From NCBI RefSeq assembly GCF_018424605.1, contig NZ_QTKT01000002.1:186001-250000 (forward strand): a stretch of 64,000 bases of DNA. The letters are read 5' to 3'. Shown one piece after another: positions 34,389 to 43,770 of the stretch (within the stretch, counting starts at the first letter, position 1; each line of letters starts with the position of its first letter). Both the position numbers and the translations under genes were made by a program. The notes under the pieces are model-generated. The model saw only the letters and a list, made by a program, of their open reading frames with translations, did not search any database and was not told the DNA's origin. The stretch comes from Marinobacter lipolyticus (lineage in GTDB: Bacteria; Pseudomonadota; Gammaproteobacteria; Pseudomonadales; Oleiphilaceae).

Positions 34389-35471
34389 ATGACTGATCAA
34401 CCGATGGTTTTCGAAGAGTGGCCCACCGCCGATGGCAGTCACATTGCGGTGGCCCGACTGAGCATGCCGAAGGCGCTCAACTCGCTGTCGCTGGAAATGA
34501 TCCGGTTGCTGACCCCGCAACTCAAGCGTTGGGCCGACGACAGCAGCATCTGCGCGGTATGGCTGGAAGCTGAAGGTGACAAGGCCTTCTGTGCCGGCGG
34601 TGATATCGTGGCGCTGTATCGGAGCATGACCGAGCCACACGCCGCGGGCGAGGGCGCTACGTTCTTCGAAGAAGAATACGAGATGGACTACCTCATCCAT
34701 ACCTTTCCCAAGCCCATCGTGTGCTGGGGCCATGGCATCGTGATGGGCGGCGGCATGGGCATCATGTCGGGTGCCTCTCATCGGGTCGTCACCGAGGGCT
34801 CGAAACTGGCGATGCCCGAAAGCAGCATTGGCCTGTATCCGGATGTGGCGGCCGGTTGGTTCCTTAACCGCACGCCGGGACGCACCGGGTTGTTCCTGGG
34901 CCTTACCGGCGCCCGGATGAATGGGGCGGATGCCCTGTTCGTGGGTCTGGCGGACCGGTTTATCAGACACGACCTGAAAGCCGATGTGACCGCGGCGCTG
35001 AAGCAGCGCAACTGGCAGGGACAGGACTGTTACGCCGTCGTCAGCAGTGTGCTGCGGCAGTTCGAGCAACAGAGCACCGAGGCACGGCCGGAATCGCCGG
35101 TGCGAAACCACTTTGATGACATCAACCGGGTGATGGATGCCGATTCGCTCGAAGAGGTGGTCGCGCAACTGAACGAACTGGCGGGTGGCGATGGCTGGCT
35201 GGCCAAAGCCGTCAAACCGCTGGCAGCGGCCTCGCCCACGTCTCTGGCCCTGTGCTGGCACCACCTGAATAACGTGCGCCACGACAGTCTGGAACAGGTG
35301 CTGGATAAAGAGCTGACACTGTCCCGCAACTGCCTGAGCAAAGGCGAGTTCGCCGAGGGCATTCGTGCCCTGCTGATCGACAAGGATCAGCAGCCTCGCT
35401 GGCGCTATGCCTCACTGGCGGAAATGGACAGTGCCTGGATTGATGACTTTTTCACGCAATTACAACAATAA
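34389..35471 (+). CDS. 3-hydroxyisobutyryl-CoA hydrolase
   Basis: A 360-residue crotonase-superfamily hydrolase, longer than hydratases and with the HIBCH pattern FCAGGDIVALY, GHGIVMGGGMGIMSGA and MPESSIGLYPDVAAGWFL. It frees 3-hydroxyisobutyrate from CoA, which MmsB then oxidises. The C-terminal ECH_2 extension (EGIRALLIDKDQQPRW) is complete. Confidence 0.92.
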   Translation: MTDQPMVFEEWPTADGSHIAVARLSMPKALNSLSLEMIRLLTPQLKRWADDSSICAVWLEAEGDKAFCAGGDIVALYRSMTEPHAAGEGATFFEEEYEMDYLIHTFPKPIVCWGHGIVMGGGMGIMSGASHRVVTEGSKLAMPESSIGLYPDVAAGWFLNRTPGRTGLFLGLTGARMNGADALFVGLADRFIRHDLKADVTAALKQRNWQGQDCYAVVSSVLRQFEQQSTEARPESPVRNHFDDINRVMDADSLEEVVAQLNELAGGDGWLAKAVKPLAAASPTSLALCWHHLNNVRHDSLEQVLDKELTLSRNCLSKGEFAEGIRALLIDKDQQPRWRYASLAEMDSAWIDDFFTQLQQ

Positions 35472-35482
35472 GGGGAAAGGAT

Positions 35483-36370
35483 ATGGCAACGATTACATTT
35501 ATCGGGCTGGGTAACATGGGTGGCCCCATGGCCAGCAATCTGGTCAAGGCCGGGCACGACGTTACTGTGTTCGACCTGTCGAAAGAGGCCGTCGAGGCCC
35601 TGGTCGCCGAAGGTGCGAAATCCGCGAATACAGCCCATGACGCGGCCAAGGGCGCAGAGTGTGTGATCACCATGCTTCCTGCCGGGCAGCATGTAGAGGC
35701 GGTATACCTGGGTGAGGATGGATTGCTGGCCAATCTGCCGGCTGGCACCCTGGTCATTGATTCATCCACCATTGCGCCGGAAACGGCCCGTGGTGTGGCC
35801 AATGCCGCCAGAAAAATGGACATTCCGTTTCTGGATGCCCCGGTATCTGGCGGGGTGGGCGGTGCCAAAGCAGGTACCCTGACCTTCATCTGCGGTGGCT
35901 CGGAAGAGACCTTCAACAAGGCAAAGCCGATTCTGGAGGGCATGGGCAAAAACATCTTCCACGCTGGCGATCATGGCTCCGGGCAGGTGGCGAAAATCTG
36001 CAACAACATGATGCTGGCGATCCTGATGGCGGGCACCAGTGAAGCGCTGGCGCTGGGCGTCAAGAACGGCCTTGATCCGGCGGTGCTGTCTGAAATCATG
36101 AAGCAAAGTTCCGGCGGTAACTGGGCACTGAACGTGTACAACCCCTGGCCGGGTGTCATGGAAGGCGTTCCTGCTTCCCGTGGTTACGAAGGCGGTTTCC
36201 TGGTAAATCTGATGAACAAGGACCTGGGGCTGGCCTTCGACAACGCTGTCAAGAACCACGCTGCCATTCCCATGGGGTCGCTGGCCCGTAACCTGTTCGA
36301 GCTGCACGCGGGGCAGGGCAATGGCGGGCTGGATTTTTCCAGCATCCAGCGTTTGTACAAACCGGAATAA
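35483..36370 (+). CDS. mmsB: 3-hydroxyisobutyrate dehydrogenase
   Basis: A 295-residue beta-hydroxyacid dehydrogenase with the NAD-binding FIGLGNMGGPMASNL, the substrate loop DAPVSGGVGGAKAGTLT and the catalytic-lysine region GSGQVAKICNNMM. It converts 3-hydroxyisobutyrate to methylmalonate semialdehyde, the MmsA substrate, closing the valine pathway of this operon. AGGGGAAAGG precedes the ATG. It is the last gene of the operon; the vgrG islet starts about 170 bases on. Confidence 0.95.
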   Translation: MATITFIGLGNMGGPMASNLVKAGHDVTVFDLSKEAVEALVAEGAKSANTAHDAAKGAECVITMLPAGQHVEAVYLGEDGLLANLPAGTLVIDSSTIAPETARGVANAARKMDIPFLDAPVSGGVGGAKAGTLTFICGGSEETFNKAKPILEGMGKNIFHAGDHGSGQVAKICNNMMLAILMAGTSEALALGVKNGLDPAVLSEIMKQSSGGNWALNVYNPWPGVMEGVPASRGYEGGFLVNLMNKDLGLAFDNAVKNHAAIPMGSLARNLFELHAGQGNGGLDFSSIQRLYKPE

Positions 36371-36537
36371 GCATTGGTACGGCGAGGGCACTGTCCTCAA
36401 ATCCGGCACTGGTCACTGGATTTTCCGGGTCAGTGCTGGTAATTTCCGCCCATCGAAATCGGGCAGGTTAACCACGGAACGGGTTAGCTGAGCACTGTCC
36501 GGATCAGCATCTCAACATACCTTCAAGGATTGAAGAT

Positions 36538-38667
36538 ATGCCTCAGGCAAGCGGACTGCAGTTTACCGCCGTTGTTGGCGGATTCCCCTCGGATGTATTC
36601 GTCGTCGTTGGCTTTGAACTGACGGAAGGTCTCTCAGAACAGTTTACCGGCAACCTTGAGCTGGCCAGCACCGATCCTTCGGTGTCTGCCGCGGATGTGC
36701 TGGAGCAACCCGTGGATCTGGTGGTGTGGCAGGACGGCGCACCGCTGCGCCGCTTCACCGGCGTAGCCAGCGAATTCGCCCGCGGCGACAGCGGTCACCG
36801 CCGCACCCGCTACAAGATCGTCTTCCAGCCCGCCCTGTGGCGACTGGGCCTTATGCACAACAGCCGCATTTTCCAGACCCAGACCACCGACGCCATCGTG
36901 CGCACCCTGCTGGAAGAGCGCGGCATCGTCGATACCGTGTTTGATCTGAAACGTAGCCCAGAAGAGCGGGAATACTGCGTCCAGCACCGGGAAAGCGACC
37001 TGGCCTTTGTCGAGCGCATGGCCGCCGAGGAAGGCTGGCACTATCGCTACCAGCACGGCTCGGTGGACGGCAGCGAACAACCCGCCCTGGTCATCGCCGA
37101 TCACCACGGTGACGCCCCGAAACTTGACGCCGTGGAATACAATGCCAAAGCCGGCGGCAGCGCCAAAACTCCCTGTGTGTTCCGCTTCGCCTACCAGGAA
37201 CGGGTGCGCACCAGCTCCGTCGCCATGAAGGACTACACCTTCAAGAACCCCGCCTACGCGCTGATGCATGAAAGCGCCGGTGCCGACCTCAACCACCGCG
37301 ACGATTACCAGAACTACCAGTACCCCGGCCGCTTCAAGGCCGACGCCAGCGGCCAGCCCTTCGCCGACGCCCGGCTGGAGGCTCTGCGTAACGACGCCAG
37401 CACCGCCAGCGGAGAAAGCAACCGCGCCGACTTCACCCCCGGCGCCAAAGTGGCCCTCATCGACCACGACAGCGAGCCCCTGAACCGGGAATGGCTGCTC
37501 ACCGGCATCGTCCACACCGGCAAACAGCCTCAAGCCCTGGAAGAAGAGGGCGGTTCCGACCCCACCAGTTACAGCAACCGGTTCAACGCCGTGCCTGCCG
37601 ACCGCCCCTGGCGCCCGCAGATCGAGCATCGCCCGCTCATGGACGGCCCACAGATGGCCATCGTCACCGGCCCCGAAGGCGAGGAGATCCACTGCGACAA
37701 ACACGGCCGGGTGAAAGTACGGTTCCCGTGGGATCGCTACTCAAAGAACGACGAACACTCCAGCGCCTGGCTCAGAGTCAGCCAGGACTGGGCCGGTGGT
37801 CAATACGGCTTTATGGCGCTGCCGAGAATCGGCCACGAAGTCATCGTGTCCTTCCTCGACGGTGACCCTGACCAGCCCATCATCACCGGCCGTACCTATC
37901 ACGCCACCAACACGCCGCCGTACGCGCTGCCGGAACACAAGACAAGAACCACATTAAAAACCCAGACCCACAAGGGCGAGGGCAGCAACGAACTGCGGTT
38001 TGAAGATGAAGCCGACAAAGAACAGATCTACCTCCACGCCCAGAAAGACCTGGACCTGCTGACCGAACACAACCGCACGGAAGTCATCAGGAACGATAGC
38101 CACCGCACCGTCGACAACAACCGCTTTGCTCAGGTCAAAGGAAATGACCATGCCACCGTCGACGGCGAACGCCGGGACCACATCGGTGGTGATTACAGCC
38201 TCACGGCAAATGGCAGCCACCACAGTAAGCAGGGTAAAAACCAGCTCGTTGAAGCCGGTAGCGAAATCCACCACAAAGCCGGGATGAAGATCGTCATTGA
38301 AGCGGGTGCGGAAGTGACGCTGAAGGCTGGTGGAAGTTTTGTGAAGGTGGACCCGAGTGGGGTGACGGTTTCAGGGCCGCTGGTGCGGATGAATTCTGGT
38401 GGTGGGCCGGGGAGTGGTACCGCCGCGTCCGCTCAGGTACCGGAGGTGCCGACGATATTAGATGAGGGACAAATGCCGGAGAGTTCGTCCACACACCTTG
38501 AGGGAACGGAGGCCCGGAAGGATGGGGCGCCAGATCAGGTTACCCCATCCGCTCTACAGGCAGTCGGCGTGAGCGCGATAACCCGAGCCGCCAAAGGTGG
38601 GCAAACGTTCGTTTCGGGATGTGAATTTGATAGCAGCGGTAGGTGCGTCATACATGACCACGGCTGA
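36538..38667 (+). CDS. vgrG: Type VI secretion spike protein VgrG (TssI), orphan
   Basis: A 709-residue VgrG: gp27-like base (about 1-370), gp5 OB-fold (IVTGPEGEEIHCDKHGRVKV and EHSSAWLRVSQDWAGGQYG), then gp5-C/beta-helix repeats (TVDNNRF, ATVDGERRDHIGGDYSLTANG) to about 620. A C-terminal extension of about 90 residues (from ASAQVPEVPTILDEG) is divergent and probably docks cargo. No other T6SS structural genes are in the window, so this is an auxiliary vgrG module. The 3' part from about 38285 shows a different codon pattern from the 5' part, as expected when cargo is exchanged by recombination. Confidence 0.95.
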   Translation: MPQASGLQFTAVVGGFPSDVFVVVGFELTEGLSEQFTGNLELASTDPSVSAADVLEQPVDLVVWQDGAPLRRFTGVASEFARGDSGHRRTRYKIVFQPALWRLGLMHNSRIFQTQTTDAIVRTLLEERGIVDTVFDLKRSPEEREYCVQHRESDLAFVERMAAEEGWHYRYQHGSVDGSEQPALVIADHHGDAPKLDAVEYNAKAGGSAKTPCVFRFAYQERVRTSSVAMKDYTFKNPAYALMHESAGADLNHRDDYQNYQYPGRFKADASGQPFADARLEALRNDASTASGESNRADFTPGAKVALIDHDSEPLNREWLLTGIVHTGKQPQALEEEGGSDPTSYSNRFNAVPADRPWRPQIEHRPLMDGPQMAIVTGPEGEEIHCDKHGRVKVRFPWDRYSKNDEHSSAWLRVSQDWAGGQYGFMALPRIGHEVIVSFLDGDPDQPIITGRTYHATNTPPYALPEHKTRTTLKTQTHKGEGSNELRFEDEADKEQIYLHAQKDLDLLTEHNRTEVIRNDSHRTVDNNRFAQVKGNDHATVDGERRDHIGGDYSLTANGSHHSKQGKNQLVEAGSEIHHKAGMKIVIEAGAEVTLKAGGSFVKVDPSGVTVSGPLVRMNSGGGPGSGTAASAQVPEVPTILDEGQMPESSSTHLEGTEARKDGAPDQVTPSALQAVGVSAITRAAKGGQTFVSGCEFDSSGRCVIHDHG

Positions 38668-39502
38668 AACGGATATTAAACAGATAACAACAGAGCCCGG
38701 AGGGAACTTCGCCCTCCTTGATTTAGCCCAGAGGGACGACAAGAGCCTGCTGTCCTGGCTCTACAGCTACTTTGGCAACACACAAATCGAGTGGGAGCCG
38801 CTCTACAATGGCTCGGAACTGCAGGAAATCTGGAACGCGGGGCCAATTCTGATCGCACTCGAACAGCAAAATGAATTCCGGAGTGCCTTCATCGAGCGTT
38901 GCGAAAAGGAACCCCTGGGTATTCTACTTAATGCTCCAGGTACGGAACTGGCTGTTTTGGCAAAGCATCTGAAGAGCCATGTGACGGCGGAGCTCGACGG
39001 GAAGTCATCGCTTTTCCGCTTTTACGATCCACGTAGCCTCGGCCCCCTGCTAAAGGTTCTGCAACCAAACCAGAGTTATCAACTAATGGGCGCTTCCCAG
39101 TGGTGCTGGTGCCACGATGGCCAATGGTGGGCGACCACGGAATCACAATCCGCCGACTGGCCGGAACCGGAACAGCCGCTTGTGATCGGCAAGGCGCAGT
39201 TGGATGCATTGGGTGAGGCCCGACTTGCCCAGTTCGCCGCTTCGCTGACGGACTATTACCGGCCCCATATTCCCGCCCCGGACCCGGAACAATTTGTTCT
39301 GGCGGAAATTAGATCTGCGGATGAATCAGGGGTGACCCTGCTTGCCGACCAGGAGCGCTGGGTAAGGCTGGCGATCCAGGCAGGCGTGTCACTAACGGAA
39401 TCCACAAACTGGAAACATCTGGCGAATGATCAGGGACTATCACCAAGCCAGATTCTGACTCATCTGGAAAGCGAACAAAGGACTGTAGCTCATGTCGACT
39501 GA
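38654..39502 (+). CDS. DUF4123-type T6SS effector adaptor
   Basis: A 282-residue protein with a DUF4123-like N-terminal domain (WLYSYFGNTQIEWEPLYNGSELQEIWNAGPILIAL) and the conserved LFRFYDPRSLGPLL. DUF4123 (Tap-1/TEC) proteins are chaperones that load a cognate effector on VgrG. The start ATG 38654 lies inside the end of vgrG (14-base overlap, AGGTG upstream) and the stop overlaps the next gene by 11 bases; the three are translationally linked. Confidence 0.85.
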   Translation: MTTAETDIKQITTEPGGNFALLDLAQRDDKSLLSWLYSYFGNTQIEWEPLYNGSELQEIWNAGPILIALEQQNEFRSAFIERCEKEPLGILLNAPGTELAVLAKHLKSHVTAELDGKSSLFRFYDPRSLGPLLKVLQPNQSYQLMGASQWCWCHDGQWWATTESQSADWPEPEQPLVIGKAQLDALGEARLAQFAASLTDYYRPHIPAPDPEQFVLAEIRSADESGVTLLADQERWVRLAIQAGVSLTESTNWKHLANDQGLSPSQILTHLESEQRTVAHVD

Positions 39503-42500
39503 TGCCCCGGTGCAACTTCCTCCTTCCAAGGTCTCCGAATCAGACCAGACTTCAAGCCAATCCGAGGCGAAAGACTGCCAGCAATGCAAAAACGCCACGG
39601 TCGTTTATGTGACTGGGCATCGCAGTTTCTGGGTGCTCCCGCAGAATGTTCTCGACAAGATGGAAACCAGCGCCGCCCGCCTCAAGGCGGCTGCTTCAAG
39701 GGAGACCCTGGACGAGCGGCTAACCGAAATGGAAAAGGCAGGTTTGACCGATCTGTTCCTGCCCGCCACGGCCAAAAGTTTCCTGCCACCAGCCGAGCAA
39801 AACGAGTGGGATGACTTGTACAGTCAGAATGAGGATGCCGACCGGGAGTTACATAGGCTGGACGGAGAGCTGAATAATAAAGAAGAGGCTTACCGTCAGC
39901 AGGTGCAGGCGCTCGCCACGAACGAAGCGTATTACCGCAATCGCACGGAAGCCAAGGTGCAATGGCATCAATCCCGGCAGGAGTTGGAAAATCGCAAGAA
40001 GGATATCCGGGCGGCGAAAGAGAATCGAACCGACCGATTGTTAGACCTCCAGGATCAAGGGCTGGGCGCAGCCCGGGAAGCTGGGTTCCATGTGGTGGAG
40101 CAGGAGCTGTTCTCTCCTGAGCAGCGGAACATCAAAGAGCTGCTATCGGCCTACCTGGAAGCTCGAAAAGACTTTGAAGAGGACGAATTGTCCAACGAAA
40201 CAGTGGCTGCCGTCTTCGTTCACACCTGCCGCCTAAACCGGGAGTTGATGGCGTATGAATGGCAAAATGAGGCACCTGATATCCAGAAGGTTGAACAGTA
40301 CCTGACGGAGCTGAACAAGTTGGAAGGCAAGATGAGGGACTATGCCGATGCGGTGCTGGATCTTGCCAATATCGGTATCGCCTCACCTGAATATGCGCTG
40401 GCGAATGGGCATCGCCAGGTGAAGGATGGCATTCTGGATATGACCGACCTTCGGTTGCTGGATTGGGAAATCGAGCAGCTTACCAAGGATATGAAAGAGC
40501 ATGGCTGGGCCTGGCTTAGCGTGATTGGCCTGAATGGCCCCGCGCCGGCCCCGGAAATTCTGCAATACCAGCACAAAATTGAGACCTGTCAGAAAAAGCA
40601 GAAGGCATTGCAGTGCCGGGCCGAAGAGCAGGCCAATGAAATGTCGCCCCCAAAGCTGTTCATTTGGAATCCGGCCGACTACAGCACGCCTCCCTATAAA
40701 GCCTTGGTACGTCCCGGGGTTCCGCTGCGGGAATTCTCCCGGCCAGGAGGCGACTCCGAACTGCAGCATTTCTCGCTCTTGGACTTGCCTGGTGGCCAGG
40801 AAAGATTGGGCACCCCGGAGACCCCTAAGTCACCCTTCGATATCGCCCTATCTCTCAAAGCGGCTCAGAAACCGGGTCAGGATGAAGCCCTTGAGAAACT
40901 GTTAACGGATCAAGGAGCGAAAAAATATCCTCTACAGGAACACTGGTTCGACGATCAGGGGCTATTTCAGCCGGACCGGTTCTTCGGGGTCATCGCAGAT
41001 GAAGGCGTTTTGGAGCAGTACAATGCCGAGGAGCTTGCTGCCTGGGGCGCCCACCTCCGGGTGTTTCTGTTTGAGTCCGAGGCAAAGCGTCATCTTATGA
41101 GCTTCGATGACAGCTACACCGGACAGTTCGTCAGGCTGCTATCCAGTGGTATTGCTGGCGAACTGGGCCGTGAACTGCAAAACCAGATAAAAGTGGAAGT
41201 GCTGTCGGGCGTTAGTGGCCCTGCCAATGAGCCCTCCATCAGTATGAAGAACGGGGAGTCCAAGATAGGGTATACCCTGGGTGAGGCCAAAATTGGCGCG
41301 AACCTGACATACAGGCAGGGGCAACTGGATCTGTTCTCTCTGAAACTGCCGGAACCGGAAGAGGCGGAACCAATCCGCATACCCTACCGGAGCGAAGGGG
41401 GGAGCGGAGAACTGGATCTGGGTCGGTTCTACTGTGAGGTTGACGCCAAGTGCTGGGGATTCGTGGGCGCCCGCATTCTGATGAGTCGCTCGATAGGCGT
41501 TGAAGCGGTGAAGGGAAAGGGCATTCAGCTCACAGGTGTGGACCGGGAGAAACGGGAGGTTAGCGGAGCTGAATTCGATGCCTTTGCTGGGGCCCAAGCG
41601 GGTAAGATGACGCGCACCGAAATGAAATGGTCCATTCCTCAACACCTCCGGCAATCAGAGAAATGGCGCCGACTGGGGGAGGATGTCCCCGAGTGGATCA
41701 CCCTGGGGGTGCTCCGTAATGAGTTGGTTGGCGCGGTTGGCCTTGGCGCGACGGGAGAAATCAAGGTTGGGTTGAACAACGGCCGGCTGGTCTTCTATGC
41801 CAAAGGCCGCGCAGTGGCTGGCCTGGGTGGCGGCATGGCCATTGGCTTCGAGTTGGATTTTGATACTCTCCCCATCTTAATGCGCGTCTTGCAGCAGGAA
41901 CTGCACGACAACGGATACCGCCGCATCTACTGGATTGAAGACGGTGCGTTTGAGTATCTGAGCATGCTGATGAACCTGCGGCTCTCGGCGGCACTGAACA
42001 TCTCGTTTCTTGCGGCGCAGTCCTATGACTTCGTTCAACGGGTCTACCGGGACTTCCACAGTAGTGAAAATGCTGGGATTGTGGCAGTGAGGATTACCGA
42101 AGCCATTGATATCGCGGAAGGTAGAACCGTGCCGACTGATGATGTACCCCGAGTAACACTGGATGAATACCGGTCGTGGTTCCTGGGGTTGCAGCCCGAA
42201 GCCATCGGCCCAATGCTGCACCATCTTGTTGCAGAGCCCGTTGAGTTTGAGGGCCAAGATGGAGAGCGGAGGTCTCCAGAGGAAATGCTGAAACTCCAAC
42301 AGACCTCGATCTTGCAATGCTGTGAATGGATAGGAGAATCTGAACGGGTTAAACCAGAATCGTATCGGGGAGAGACACCCAACCGTATCCAGCGGCAGTT
42401 TGAGGAATCTGTGACCCGTATGAATGCCCAGGGCACCAAGCCAACAGAGGATTCCCTGCAAGTGGCCAGGGATAATTTGGCCAGACTTGATGAGTTTATG

Positions 42501-42596
42501 GGGCGCGGCTTGTTTCAGCCAGGTGATAGCGAACGTTTCCATGATTATAAAAAACTTCGTAGAAAATTTAGCTTACATCTGTTGGGGCAGGCTTGA
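39492..42596 (+). CDS. Candidate T6SS effector, 1034 residues, activity unknown
   Basis: No signal peptide. An N-terminal Cys-x-x-Cys segment (DCQQCKNATVVYVTGHRSFW, about 28-47) is followed by a long charged coiled-coil region (about 105-190), a middle domain, and a Gly-rich beta-like stretch (about 698-793; LGATGEIKVGLNNG, AVAGLGGGMAIGFELDF) that resembles a module shared by large Pseudomonas and Vibrio T6SS effectors. No lipase, nuclease, muramidase or clear pore-forming helix hairpin was recognised. Position directly after vgrG and DUF4123, with overlapping starts, makes it the cognate cargo. Toxic activity is inferred from context only. Confidence 0.72.
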   Translation: MSTDAPVQLPPSKVSESDQTSSQSEAKDCQQCKNATVVYVTGHRSFWVLPQNVLDKMETSAARLKAAASRETLDERLTEMEKAGLTDLFLPATAKSFLPPAEQNEWDDLYSQNEDADRELHRLDGELNNKEEAYRQQVQALATNEAYYRNRTEAKVQWHQSRQELENRKKDIRAAKENRTDRLLDLQDQGLGAAREAGFHVVEQELFSPEQRNIKELLSAYLEARKDFEEDELSNETVAAVFVHTCRLNRELMAYEWQNEAPDIQKVEQYLTELNKLEGKMRDYADAVLDLANIGIASPEYALANGHRQVKDGILDMTDLRLLDWEIEQLTKDMKEHGWAWLSVIGLNGPAPAPEILQYQHKIETCQKKQKALQCRAEEQANEMSPPKLFIWNPADYSTPPYKALVRPGVPLREFSRPGGDSELQHFSLLDLPGGQERLGTPETPKSPFDIALSLKAAQKPGQDEALEKLLTDQGAKKYPLQEHWFDDQGLFQPDRFFGVIADEGVLEQYNAEELAAWGAHLRVFLFESEAKRHLMSFDDSYTGQFVRLLSSGIAGELGRELQNQIKVEVLSGVSGPANEPSISMKNGESKIGYTLGEAKIGANLTYRQGQLDLFSLKLPEPEEAEPIRIPYRSEGGSGELDLGRFYCEVDAKCWGFVGARILMSRSIGVEAVKGKGIQLTGVDREKREVSGAEFDAFAGAQAGKMTRTEMKWSIPQHLRQSEKWRRLGEDVPEWITLGVLRNELVGAVGLGATGEIKVGLNNGRLVFYAKGRAVAGLGGGMAIGFELDFDTLPILMRVLQQELHDNGYRRIYWIEDGAFEYLSMLMNLRLSAALNISFLAAQSYDFVQRVYRDFHSSENAGIVAVRITEAIDIAEGRTVPTDDVPRVTLDEYRSWFLGLQPEAIGPMLHHLVAEPVEFEGQDGERRSPEEMLKLQQTSILQCCEWIGESERVKPESYRGETPNRIQRQFEESVTRMNAQGTKPTEDSLQVARDNLARLDEFMGRGLFQPGDSERFHDYKKLRRKFSLHLLGQA

Positions 42597-42599
42597 ATT

Positions 42600-43592
42600 A
42601 TGTTGAAAATCTTGTTGGCTCGGACTTTCGGGCTGTTGTTATTACTTTTATCGGCGTCTATGGCTCAGGCCAAACCCGATCAAGAGCGGGCGGAAGCCTT
42701 GTTTCAGGAAGGATATACCCTCTACCAGCAACGCTACAGCCCGAATGCCTTCACCAAGTTCAAGGAAGCGGCCCGGCTGGGCCATGCTGAGGCGGCCTAC
42801 TACGCAGCAAATATTCTTCGTCGGAATTCGACTTACATTACACCTGAGGCCGAAGAGTTTTACCGGCAAGCAGCTGAAGGGGGCGATGTCTACGCCATGC
42901 TGCGGTTTGCCCAGAAGGGGAAAATGTGCGGTACGCTCAGGAACTGCGATTATGACCGTGAAGAGTGGCTGGACCGGGCAAAGGAGATTGCGCTTCCGAA
43001 GGCAGAAGCTGGCGACACTCAGGCCATGATGGCTTTATCCTCAGCTTACGCCATTGGCGGAGACTCGGATAAGGACTTTGAGTGGGTAGAGCGCGCAGCT
43101 GAAAACGGTCATGCCTTTGCCCAGTATTGGATGGCAGTCATGCTGGATGAGCAGGGCAGAGGCTTTTACTGGACCGAGGAGGGGCGCAGGGAAGATGTCC
43201 TCAAGTGGCTCAGGGCGTCAGCAGAGCAGGGGTTTCCCAAGGCGATCCTCAAATTGGCAGGGGAGTACAAGGAAGACGGTCGGTTCGAGGAGTCCCACGA
43301 GTGGGTCGAGCGCATGGCAAAGACAGATTATTTTGATGCCCTCTATAACTACGGCCTGATTCTTCTGGACGGACCAGAAGGGATGTATCGCTATCCCGAG
43401 ACTAAACCAATTGAAGGTATGGCTGTACTGTTGGCGATCTACAGACAGCGCGGTAGCTCGGCAGTAAAACGAAGTATCGATAGGAGAGCGCCTAGCCTGT
43501 CTTCCGAAGTCATTGCAGAAGCAGAGAAACGATCCGAAGAAATTTTGGTCGATACGCCGATTATTTACTACCTGCCGAAATTCGGTATGTAA
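42600..43592 (+). CDS. Exported Sel1-repeat protein, candidate immunity protein
   Basis: A 330-residue protein with a signal peptide (LLARTFGLLLLLLSASMAQA) and several Sel1-like (TPR-related) repeats, e.g. FKEAARLGHAEAAYYAANIL, YRQAAEGGDVYAMLRFAQKG and LRASAEQGFPKAILKLAGEY, over about residues 50-240. It begins 3 bases after the effector stop. Periplasmic Sel1 proteins are known immunity partners for some T6SS effectors; if so here, the effector acts in the periplasm or at the membrane. Homology alone does not prove immunity. Confidence 0.75.
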   Translation: MLKILLARTFGLLLLLLSASMAQAKPDQERAEALFQEGYTLYQQRYSPNAFTKFKEAARLGHAEAAYYAANILRRNSTYITPEAEEFYRQAAEGGDVYAMLRFAQKGKMCGTLRNCDYDREEWLDRAKEIALPKAEAGDTQAMMALSSAYAIGGDSDKDFEWVERAAENGHAFAQYWMAVMLDEQGRGFYWTEEGRREDVLKWLRASAEQGFPKAILKLAGEYKEDGRFEESHEWVERMAKTDYFDALYNYGLILLDGPEGMYRYPETKPIEGMAVLLAIYRQRGSSAVKRSIDRRAPSLSSEVIAEAEKRSEEILVDTPIIYYLPKFGM

Positions 43593-43617
43593 GGATGTTT
43601 TTGAGACGGTCTCTTAG

Positions 43618-43716
43618 GAGGATTGCTATAGATATGATCCCTATGATGACCCGCGCGGGGTGGTCGATCCGTGGATTCTGCAGGTATCGATTTCCGCTGC
43701 TCCGCTGCGTCGTTAA
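43618..43716 (+). pseudogene. Possible gene remnant, C-terminal end only
   Basis: A short reading ending YDPYDDPRGVVDPWILQVS followed by about ten residues and a stop looks like the tail of a real protein: Asp/Pro-rich, with an internal PWILQV. It has an in-frame stop immediately before it (43615-43617) and no start. I cannot name its family. It may be a relic of an earlier cargo or immunity gene displaced from this islet. Confidence 0.3.
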
Positions 43717-43770
43717 TAACTCCAAACCCATCAATTAATCGCTAGGCACAGTGTTTTCAAGGAGGAAACC

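Noticed and set aside
36371..36537. Att site or direct repeat marking the left edge of the vgrG islet
   Set aside because: No repeat of this interval was found near 43.6-44.3 kb on reading, and no integrase is present.
36634..37704. Long minus-strand frame opposite vgrG, with many Val, Gly and Ala residues
   Set aside because: It is the antisense shadow of a GC-rich coding sequence with C in the third position, not a gene.
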